A program made the position numbers and the translations under genes. The notes under the pieces are model-generated. The model saw nothing but the letters and a program-made list of their open reading frames with translations. It made no database searches and was not told where the DNA came from. 6,609 nucleotides of DNA from Acidobacteriaceae bacterium (GTDB lineage: Bacteria; Acidobacteriota; Terriglobia; Terriglobales; SbA1): positions 1 to 6,609 of the forward strand of contig JAFAGX010000209.1 in NCBI GenBank assembly GCA_019237515.1, in the 5' to 3' direction. Shown here in pieces: positions 1 to 5,705 of this stretch. Each line of letters starts with the position of its first letter. Position 1 is the stretch's first letter.

Positions 1-2
1 CC

Positions 3-941
3 CGCCCGAAGCAGCGGTTTTGGTTGCACGGCCTCTTATTGTTGCTGACGATTTTCACCACGCTCGTGGTCGGGGCGCGCATGGAATACAACTTCCGGCA
101 CAATCAGCCGGCATTTTCTTTAAATGACGACACTCTGCCGTTTTTTCCTATGAATTGGGCGCTCGCCCAACCATCACGTCTGCTGCTTGGTGTTCCATTC
201 GCCTCGACCCTGATGCTGATCCTCTTGGCCCATGAACTGGGACATTATCTTTGCTGCGAATATTATGGGGTTTTCGCGACACTTCCCTTTTTCATTCCAG
301 CACCCACGTTGATCGGGACATTGGGCGCGTTCATCCGCATTCGTTCCCCTATTCGTTCACGCACCGCTCTATTTGATATTGGAATTGCGGGCCCTATTGC
401 CGGGTTCGTGGTCGCAACCATCGTGCTTTTTTTCGCTTTACCGCTTTCGAAAGCGCTCCCGGTCGCCGCAAATTCCGACATTGAATTGGGCTATCCACTG
501 ATCTTTCGCCTGGCGTGGCATTTGCTTCCGAGTTCCGCGCGCGCATCCGCAGCCCAAGGAATTTATTTTCATCCGACTGCCATTGCCGCATGGGTAGGCA
601 TGTTCGCTACAGCTCTCAACCTTCTGCCCGGGGGACAACTCGATGGCGGCCACATTGTCTTTGCGATTGCACCTCGCGCCCACAAGATCGTTTCCCGCCT
701 CACAATCCTGGCATTGATTCCAATGGCCCTGTTTTATTGGGCGGGGTGGTTGATCTGGGCTGTTCTCCTCCGCATCAGTGGCATGCGTCATCCAACCGTC
801 GCCGAATGGCCCCAGGTCGCGGGCGCGCGACGCTGGCTCGCGTTGTTCGCTCTTATTATGTTGCTTCTTACCCTCGCTCCCGCGCCCTTCGCGCACAGTT
901 CGTTGATTGAAGTAATCCACCAGTTCCGCTCCGGACAGTAA
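3..941 (+). CDS. Site-2 protease (M50) family zinc metalloprotease, 5' end outside window
   Basis: Predicted integral-membrane zinc protease of the S2P/M50 family, which cleaves substrates within or next to the membrane. Counting from the TTG codon at 24 as residue 1, the zinc-binding HELGH lies at 70-74 in a hydrophobic segment. The second family motif, NLLPGGQLDGGH, is at 199-210, with Asp206 the expected third zinc ligand. Other family-like parts are the GTLGAFIRIRSPIRSR stretch (about 98-113) and GPIAG (123-127). About six hydrophobic segments are visible (roughly 1-18, 53-77, 116-140, 185-202, 223-248, 271-290). No PDZ domain is seen. The frame stays open through codons R-P-K-Q-R-F-W to the window edge, and the TTG at 24 has no Shine-Dalgarno, so the true start is probably upstream and the gene is 5'-partial here. 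The overall look resembles the EGY/bacterial S2P branch more than RseP. Family call is firm; substrate and pathway are unknown. Confidence 0.9.
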   Translation, partial: RPKQRFWLHGLLLLLTIFTTLVVGARMEYNFRHNQPAFSLNDDTLPFFPMNWALAQPSRLLLGVPFASTLMLILLAHELGHYLCCEYYGVFATLPFFIPAPTLIGTLGAFIRIRSPIRSRTALFDIGIAGPIAGFVVATIVLFFALPLSKALPVAANSDIELGYPLIFRLAWHLLPSSARASAAQGIYFHPTAIAAWVGMFATALNLLPGGQLDGGHIVFAIAPRAHKIVSRLTILALIPMALFYWAGWLIWAVLLRISGMRHPTVAEWPQVAGARRWLALFALIMLLLTLAPAPFAHSSLIEVIHQFRSGQ

Positions 942-1023
942 CACGTCGCGGAATAAATCCGACCCATTCCGGTTATCACAACAGTGATGCAGTTTGACGC
1001 AGAGCGCCAGAGGGCGCTCCAAA

Positions 1024-1029
1024 GAGGAG
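1024..1029 (+). promoter_or_regulatory. Ribosome binding site deciding the start of the membrane protein
   Basis: GAGGAG lies two bases before ATG 1032; counted from GAGG, the gap is four bases. This is close but is the only Shine-Dalgarno-like match near any of the three possible starts (GTG 984, ATG 987, ATG 1032), so it favours the shortest form. Confidence 0.5.
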
Positions 1030-1031
1030 CT

Positions 1032-1553
1032 ATGCGCAGTGTCATTACTATTCCGCTGGCCAGCTTTTTTGTCTTCCTCGCCGGCTTCAATGTATGGGTA
1101 ATGCTGAGCGGCCGAACTGCGGGCCTCAATGGCCATCGCTGGATGTTGCTTCATCGTATCGCTGGCTACACATTCATCACCATCTTCGCGGTCCTCAGTT
1201 TTTTCATGCTGCTTCGTCTCAAAGGCATGCCTGACGAACTATCGCCGCGCCTGACGCTGCATGCGGGACTCGCTCTGTTGCTGGTTCCTCTGTTGTTCAC
1301 CAAAGTCGTATTGGTGCGCTCCAGGAAAGCGCCTTGGGCCGCGCTGATCGCGCTAGGAGTTTCGATTTTTGCTACTGGCTTTACGCTGGTGGCAATGAAT
1401 ATTTCCGTTCACTATCTTCGCAACGCTTCACCCCACAAGCTGCCAACCTGGATTTCGAAGGCTGTTGTCATAGCAATATGCTTGCTGGCAGCGCGCGCCG
1501 TTCTTGCACTGCGGGCGCAAACAAACCCGCTCTCGCGGTCACAACACATCTAA
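1032..1553 (+). CDS. Small multi-pass membrane protein of unknown function, histidine-bearing
   Basis: I do not recognise the family. The 173-residue product has about five hydrophobic segments (roughly 4-25, 44-63, 74-95, 102-123, 139-160) and no signal-peptide cleavage site. His35 and His41 lie before the second segment (motif NGHRWMLLHRIAGY), His77 at the start of the third (LTLHAGLALLL), and His127 and His135 just after the fourth. Such placement is seen in small membrane b-type cytochromes, so heme binding is possible, but that is inference only. The ATG at 1032 was chosen because GAGGAG sits at 1024-1029, though the spacing is short. In-frame GTG 984 and ATG 987 would add 16 or 15 mostly polar residues and have no Shine-Dalgarno. 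It lies 90 bp after the protease gene in the same direction and may be co-transcribed; no terminator separates them. It is followed by a gene-free stretch. Confidence 0.75.
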   Translation: MRSVITIPLASFFVFLAGFNVWVMLSGRTAGLNGHRWMLLHRIAGYTFITIFAVLSFFMLLRLKGMPDELSPRLTLHAGLALLLVPLLFTKVVLVRSRKAPWAALIALGVSIFATGFTLVAMNISVHYLRNASPHKLPTWISKAVVIAICLLAARAVLALRAQTNPLSRSQHI

Positions 1554-1789
1554 ATTTTCCGCATGTCGGACGCAACCTCCGAACGTGGACAATCTCCTGT
1601 ACGACTTCTCTAAGGTGCTTCTTCTCGCGATTCAAATTTCTGAAGACGCTTTCTATGACTCAACGTAACACCGGAATCTCACCATAACTGTCGGGCGCGT
1701 AATAGCCCCTGTTTATTGCACATTCAGCGGAAGCACTGTTGGCCACTGGCTTGCACCCCAACACTACAGTTCACCCACACCTACACGAA

Positions 1790-1807
1790 ATCCCCGAAAC
1801 AGGGGAT
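1790..1807 (+). repeat. Perfect 6-bp inverted repeat (hairpin) in the receptor leader
   Basis: ATCCCC (1790-1795) and GGGGAT (1802-1807) are perfect inverted repeats around a six-base GAAACA loop, 76 bases before the receptor start codon. There is no T-tract after it, so it is not an intrinsic terminator. It could be a leader RNA hairpin or a DNA operator; the sequence alone does not decide. Confidence 0.5.
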
Positions 1808-1866
1808 ACAGAGATTGCTGGACGTTCCGAGCGCAGAGGCGTGCGCAATCAAGTCTAAAAAAGAAA

Positions 1867-1874
1867 GAGGAAGG
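1867..1874 (+). promoter_or_regulatory. Ribosome binding site of the TonB-dependent receptor
   Basis: GAGGAAGG in a purine-rich tract ends nine bases before ATG 1884. It sets the start directly in front of a canonical signal peptide and argues against the longer in-frame extension beginning at 1716. Confidence 0.7.
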
Positions 1875-1883
1875 TGTAGGTCT

Positions 1884-4800
1884 ATGTTGAAAAGAGTTCA
1901 AAAACTCTTATTGCCTGCGCTGGCGCTCGTGTTGGCAAGTCTTGTAGCCATCCCGGCGGCAGCGCAATCACAAATCTCGGGGGATTTAACCGGCACGATT
2001 ACCGACCCGAGTGGCGCCGTGGTTCCAGGCGCTAATGTCACTCTCAAAAATAACGCCACCGGCGCATCCCAGACGGCGACCACGAATTCGGCCGGCGCTT
2101 ATCGATTTTCGTTACTTCCGCCCGGCAGCTACACAGTCACGGCAGCCGCGCAGGGATTCCAGGGCACATCTCAAAGAGTCCAAGTAGCAGTTGGACAAGC
2201 AAGCGCTGCAAATCTTCAGCTTGCGGTCGGAGGTTCAGGAACCACGGTCGAAGTGACTGCGCAGGGCGGAGTTGTCGATACACAAAACGGAAATCTCTCA
2301 ACCACATTTACTCCCGAACAGATCCAGCTCACCCCGAATCCGGGCAACGATCTTACCTACATCGTGCAGACTGCCCCAGGAGCGGTGATGAACACGCAAT
2401 CTGGCTATGGCAACTCCTCGACTTACGGCCTGCCGGCTACCTCCAATTTATTCACGGTAAATGGTGAGAACGAAAATGATCCATTCTTAAACCTGAACAA
2501 CTCTGGCGCAACTAACATCATGCTGGGCCAGAACGATATCAACGAGGCAACGGTTGTAAATAATGGTTACTCCGGCCAATACGGTCAGCTTGGCGGCGCC
2601 AATGTGAATTACGTTACCAAGTCAGGTTCCAACGCATTCCACGGCAACCTGATTTACTACTGGAATGGCCGCATCATGAATGCCAACGATTGGTTCAACA
2701 ATCACAGTGCTACGCCGCGGCCCTTTGATAATGCCAACCAATGGGCGGCTTCCCTCGGTGGTCCCATCAAGAAAAACAAAACTTTCTTTTTTGCAGATAC
2801 AGAAGGTTTGCGGCTCCTGATTCCGACAAGCTCGGAAGTAAACATCCCGAGTCCGCAATTCCAGGCCGCCACCCTGGCAAATATTGCGGCAACCAGTCCC
2901 AGCCAAGTTCCCTTCTACACGAACATGTTCAACCTTTACAGCCACGCGCCCGGGGCAGCTCGTGCCGCAAACAGCTTGCCCGCAGGCACTGCAACCGATA
3001 CCGGTGCTACGATCGGCAATGGTTGCACTGGACTCACCGCGGCACAATACGCCGCGATTGGAGCTGGCGCCCCCTGCGCATTGCAGTTCTTCTCCACCGC
3101 GGGAAATCAGACCAACGAGTGGTTGCTGACGAGCAGATTTGATCAGATCATCGGCGATCGTGACCGTGCCTTCGTTCACTTCCGCACCGATCACGGTCTA
3201 CAGGCGAGCTATACTGACCCCCTCACATCCACCTTCAATTCGCAAAGTAATCAGCCTCAATACGAAGGTCAATTAAATGAAACTCACACCTTCAGCTCGA
3301 ATGCCGTAAACCAGTTCATTCTCTCCGGATCCTGGTACAGCGCGATTTTTTCTCCGGTAAATCTGACCTCAGCGACACGGCTGATGCCTTTTGAACTTGA
3401 TTTTTCCGGCCGCGCTTTTTATCCCCTCGGTTTCGAGCTCTCGGTTTGGCCGCAAGGACGAAGGACCACGCAGTATCAAATCGTGGATGACTATTCGCTT
3501 GTCCATGGCAACCATCAGCTCAAATTCGGCGTCAATTGGCACCGCGACGACATCACTGACGCCGATATGGGCATCGGCACTATCGGAGCCTCAGCCGGCG
3601 AAACCCTGGGAAGCTTTTTCTCCGGTACCGGCGTATCTTTCACCCAGAGCTTCCCCAATCGTCTGTCGAATCCGGTCGACGTTTACGGCTTGGATTTTTA
3701 TGCCCAGGACGAATGGTCAGCACGCAAAAACCTGAAGATCACATTGGGCTTGAGAGCTGAGCACAACTCCAATCCCATTTGCGTCACCAATTGCTTCTCG
3801 CGGTTCGACAATTCATTTCTTAACCTTTCGCACGATGTCGCCCAACCCTATAACCAGTCCTTGCTCACTGGCCTGAGCCAGGCGCTGATCAATCAAACCA
3901 ATGTCCGCTGGGAGCCGCGTTTCGGCTTTGCCTGGACGCCAGGCGGCCATAATACGGTGATTCGCGGCGGTGTCGGCATTTTCAGCGACATCTTTCCCGC
4001 CACCGTCGCCGACTACTTCATGCGGAACGCGCCGCTCGATAATACCTTCACCGGAGGCCCGGGTCTGCTGGCCCCAACCGCTGCCGGAAGCCAGGCATCC
4101 GCAGTCGCTGCGGCTAACGCATCGTTCACCTCCGCTTATCGAGCCGGTGGAACGCTGGCTAGCATTGTTGGAACCAACCCGCTATTTCTGCCCCCCAACT
4201 TGTACAGCCCAGATCGAACGATCCATTATCCGGAGTATCAGGAATGGAACCTGCAGTTGCAACAAGGCTTCGGGCAAAAGACCTCGGTGTCGCTCAGCTA
4301 TGTTGGCAATCACGGCATCTGGGAGCCCGTCGTCAATGGTGGCCAGAACGCCTATTGCAATGCAACCCCACTACCGTTCTTCCCCACCTCAACTCCGTGC
4401 ACCGCGTCTCTCGGAACGACCGCTGCCGCATTTACCGGTCTGCCTGCGGTTCCTGCCGACCAGCGCTTTGGAACCATCTTCGAAGTCCAAAGTAAAGCAG
4501 TCTCAAACTATAACGGCGCAAGCGTAAACTTCACTCGCCGTTTCTCACAGGTGCAACTGCAACTTAATTACAGCTGGAGCCATGCTCTCGACGAAATTTC
4601 GAATGGCGGCTTCCTGCCTTTCAACTTCAGCTCGGCGACCGGTGGCAACAACATCAGTGTCCTCGGGCCGCAAAATCCCTTCAACCTCCGTCAGTACAAC
4701 TATGGCAACGCCGACTACGATACACGCCAGTATGTCAGCGCGAATTACGTTTGGAATGTTCCAAAAATTAATGGATGGAAGGGAGTGCTTGCGGATTGGA

Positions 4801-5315
4801 CGGTCTCCGGTACGCTGTTCTACCGTACTGGCCTGCCCTACACCATTCTTGACCCGACAGACTTCGGCGCTCTGCAGGCGTTCAACTATAGCAGTGTGAC
4901 GCCTCCAACCGCGCCCAACTTGTTCGCCAACTATCCTGCGGGAACTCCGGTAAGCTGCTCACGCAGCGCTACCACGACCCCATGCTATACCGCAGGCATG
5001 TTCTCTCCGGCCATCAACGGCTTTGGTTTCCAACGCCGAAATCAGTTCTACGGCCCGAACTTCTTCGACACCGACATTACCGTGATGAAGAACTTCCACG
5101 TGCCTATCACCGAAGCTGGCATGTTCAGCGTCGGTCTGCAGGCATTTAACGTTCTCAACCACGCCAACTTCGATCAACCCGATCAGAACCTGGGAAGCCC
5201 GACATTTGGCTTGATCACCCACGCCATTGGGCCGCCGACCAGCATGTTTGGATCATTCCTGGGCGGCGACGCTTCCCCGCGTATCGTCCAGATCAAAGCA
5301 GAACTCTCGTTCTGA
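1884..5315 (+). CDS. TonB-dependent receptor with N-terminal carboxypeptidase-regulatory-like domain (Oar-like)
   Basis: Predicted outer-membrane, TonB-energised transporter or adhesin-like receptor of 1143 residues. Residues 1-28 form a signal peptide (basic start, long hydrophobic core, cleavage near IPAAA/QSQ). Residues about 31-115 are a carboxypeptidase-regulatory-like beta-sandwich (GTITDPSGAVVPGANVTL; GAYRFSLLPPGSYTV). A plug region follows at about 125-310, with LFTVNGENENDPF and GANVNYVTKSGSNAFHG. The rest is a beta-barrel with typical phrases such as NQWAASLGGPIKKNKTFFF, YAQDEW (606-611) and AFNVLNHANFDQP, ending in AELSF with the terminal Phe expected for BAM-dependent insertion. 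The only eight cysteines form four local pairs (381/398, 633/637, 825/839, 1025/1034), probably loop disulfides. No SusD-like partner, sigma/anti-sigma pair or clear TonB box is seen. The substrate is unknown; relatives in Acidobacteriota are often suspected of polymer uptake, which is inference here. It is followed by a strong terminator, so it is probably monocistronic or the last gene of its unit. Confidence 0.92.
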   Translation: MLKRVQKLLLPALALVLASLVAIPAAAQSQISGDLTGTITDPSGAVVPGANVTLKNNATGASQTATTNSAGAYRFSLLPPGSYTVTAAAQGFQGTSQRVQVAVGQASAANLQLAVGGSGTTVEVTAQGGVVDTQNGNLSTTFTPEQIQLTPNPGNDLTYIVQTAPGAVMNTQSGYGNSSTYGLPATSNLFTVNGENENDPFLNLNNSGATNIMLGQNDINEATVVNNGYSGQYGQLGGANVNYVTKSGSNAFHGNLIYYWNGRIMNANDWFNNHSATPRPFDNANQWAASLGGPIKKNKTFFFADTEGLRLLIPTSSEVNIPSPQFQAATLANIAATSPSQVPFYTNMFNLYSHAPGAARAANSLPAGTATDTGATIGNGCTGLTAAQYAAIGAGAPCALQFFSTAGNQTNEWLLTSRFDQIIGDRDRAFVHFRTDHGLQASYTDPLTSTFNSQSNQPQYEGQLNETHTFSSNAVNQFILSGSWYSAIFSPVNLTSATRLMPFELDFSGRAFYPLGFELSVWPQGRRTTQYQIVDDYSLVHGNHQLKFGVNWHRDDITDADMGIGTIGASAGETLGSFFSGTGVSFTQSFPNRLSNPVDVYGLDFYAQDEWSARKNLKITLGLRAEHNSNPICVTNCFSRFDNSFLNLSHDVAQPYNQSLLTGLSQALINQTNVRWEPRFGFAWTPGGHNTVIRGGVGIFSDIFPATVADYFMRNAPLDNTFTGGPGLLAPTAAGSQASAVAAANASFTSAYRAGGTLASIVGTNPLFLPPNLYSPDRTIHYPEYQEWNLQLQQGFGQKTSVSLSYVGNHGIWEPVVNGGQNAYCNATPLPFFPTSTPCTASLGTTAAAFTGLPAVPADQRFGTIFEVQSKAVSNYNGASVNFTRRFSQVQLQLNYSWSHALDEISNGGFLPFNFSSATGGNNISVLGPQNPFNLRQYNYGNADYDTRQYVSANYVWNVPKINGWKGVLADWTVSGTLFYRTGLPYTILDPTDFGALQAFNYSSVTPPTAPNLFANYPAGTPVSCSRSATTTPCYTAGMFSPAINGFGFQRRNQFYGPNFFDTDITVMKNFHVPITEAGMFSVGLQAFNVLNHANFDQPDQNLGSPTFGLITHAIGPPTSMFGSFLGGDASPRIVQIKAELSF

Positions 5316-5336
5316 GCGTTCTGGGTCTTGCTCCAC

Positions 5337-5364
5337 GGCCCCGGCCTTGACCGGGGCCTTTTTT
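5337..5364 (+). terminator. Intrinsic (rho-independent) terminator after the receptor
   Basis: GGCCCCGG (5337-5344) pairs perfectly with CCGGGGCC (5351-5358) around a six-base CCTTGA loop, followed by six T residues (5359-5364). The 8-bp all-GC stem begins 21 bases after the receptor stop codon. It insulates the receptor from the downstream oxidoreductase operon. Confidence 0.93.
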
Positions 5365-5385
5365 GTGTCTCACCTCACCGGCTCC

Positions 5386-5401
5386 GGTGATCAATATCAC
5401 A
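5386..5401. promoter_or_regulatory. Candidate CRP/FNR-family operator upstream of the oxidoreductase operon
   Basis: GGTGATCAATATCACA matches the CRP consensus TGTGAT-N4-ATCACA at 11 of 12 fixed positions. Its GTGAT-N4-ATCAC core also matches the FNR consensus TTGAT-N4-ATCAA at 8 of 10. It lies between the terminator and the ferredoxin-subunit gene. Its centre (5393.5) is about 30 bp before the first base of CATAAT (5424-5429), the spacing expected of a class II activator site near -41.5. No regulator gene is in the window, so the binding protein is unknown. Confidence 0.5.
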
Positions 5402-5423
5402 CCCCATTGCGACTTCGCCCAAG

Positions 5424-5429
5424 CATAAT
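5424..5429 (+). promoter_or_regulatory. Putative -10 element of the oxidoreductase operon
   Basis: CATAAT matches TATAAT at five of six positions. No good -35 box is found at 16-18 bp spacing (5401-5406 reads ACCCCA), which would suit an activator-dependent promoter using the palindrome at 5386-5401. The predicted transcript start is near 5435, giving a leader of about 33 bases. Confidence 0.4.
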
Positions 5430-5455
5430 CACATCCAGGGTGGCTGATCATCACT

Positions 5456-5461
5456 GAGGAG
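5456..5461 (+). promoter_or_regulatory. Ribosome binding site of the delta subunit gene
   Basis: GAGGAG ends seven bases before the GTG at 5469. This strong match supports the GTG start, which has no competing in-frame ATG nearby. Confidence 0.75.
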
Positions 5462-5468
5462 AGAGACT

Positions 5469-5705
5469 GTGGCAAAAGGCCGGGTTTCCATCGTCGTCGA
5501 GCGCTGCAAATCCTGCGGCTTCTGCGTGGAATTTTGTCCAACCAAAGTTCTGGCGCTTTCTTCGGCATTCAACTCCAAGGGCTATCATCCGCCGCATGTG
5601 GTGCATCCCGAAAAATGCAGCGGCTGCGATCTCTGCGGCATGTACTGCCCTGACTTCGCGATTTATGCTACTAAGATTTCCCAAGCTAGCGGAGTTTCCC
5701 AGTGA
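5469..5705 (+). CDS. korD: 2-oxoacid:ferredoxin oxidoreductase delta subunit (2x[4Fe-4S] ferredoxin-like)
   Basis: A 78-residue ferredoxin-type protein that would pass electrons from the thiamine-diphosphate catalytic subunits to external ferredoxin or another acceptor in the cytoplasm. It has two complete 4Fe-4S motifs: CKSCGFCVEFCP (Cys13, 16, 19, 23) and CSGCDLCGMYCP (Cys50, 53, 56, 60). About 26 residues separate them, containing the GYHPPHV stretch typical of KorD/PorD-like subunits. The GTG start at 5469 has GAGGAG seven bases upstream. Its stop codon overlaps the start of the alpha gene (GTGA at 5702-5705), which indicates an operon with coupled translation. The gene order delta-alpha fits four-subunit 2-oxoacid oxidoreductases. 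By itself the sequence could be any bacterial-type ferredoxin; context makes the delta-subunit call. The choice between 2-oxoglutarate and branched-chain 2-oxoacid specificity cannot be made from it. Confidence 0.88.
   Translation: MAKGRVSIVVERCKSCGFCVEFCPTKVLALSSAFNSKGYHPPHVVHPEKCSGCDLCGMYCPDFAIYATKISQASGVSQ
5691..5694 (+). promoter_or_regulatory. Ribosome binding site of the alpha subunit gene, inside the delta gene
   Basis: GGAG within the end of the delta gene lies seven bases before GTG 5702. Together with the four-base GTGA stop/start overlap it supports GTG 5702 as the alpha start and implies translational coupling. Confidence 0.6.

Larger units (their letters stand above)
1554..1883. 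other. Gene-free leader region before the TonB-dependent receptor
   Basis: This roughly 330-bp stretch has no credible gene. The receptor frame is open back to a TTG at 1716, but that extension (a polar, His/Cys-containing N-terminus) would bury the signal peptide and has no ribosome binding site. A frame running from inside the preceding gene to 1687 is a shadow. A weak sigma-70-like candidate is TTCAAA (1631-1636), a 17-bp gap, then TATGAC (1654-1659), matching four of six bases in each box; this could easily be chance. The region probably contains the receptor promoter and a 5' leader with the hairpin at 1790-1807. No terminator with a T-tract is visible after the membrane protein gene. 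Confidence 0.55.

Noticed and set aside
949..961. CGGA-N5-TCCG as a terminator after the S2P gene
   Set aside because: It has a four-base-pair stem with an A/T loop and no T-tract, too weak to call.
438..1154. A 238-codon open frame on the minus strand
   Set aside because: It lies antisense to the S2P gene with its catalytic motif NLLPGGQLDGGH and crosses into the next gene. Its composition is polar and motif-free, so it is a shadow.
1558..1570. TCCG-CATGT-CGGA as a terminator after the membrane protein gene
   Set aside because: The stem has only four base pairs and no T-tract follows.
1631..1659. TTCAAA / 17 bp / TATGAC as the receptor promoter
   Set aside because: Only four of six matches in each box, which is expected often by chance in 330 bp; it is mentioned in the leader entry but not called as a promoter.
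1334..1687. A 117-codon plus-strand frame overlapping the membrane protein gene and the following spacer
   Set aside because: Most of it is out of frame inside the membrane protein gene, it has no ribosome binding site, and the product has no recognisable features.
1716..1883. In-frame N-terminal extension of the receptor by 56 codons from a TTG
   Set aside because: It has no Shine-Dalgarno and a polar N-terminus unlike an export signal, and it would bury the signal peptide that begins at ATG 1884, which has GAGGAAGG at good spacing.
3970..4527. A 185-codon plus-strand frame inside the receptor gene
   Set aside because: It is in another frame of a clear receptor coding sequence with continuous barrel-like sequence; the product is a Pro/Arg/Ser-rich shadow.
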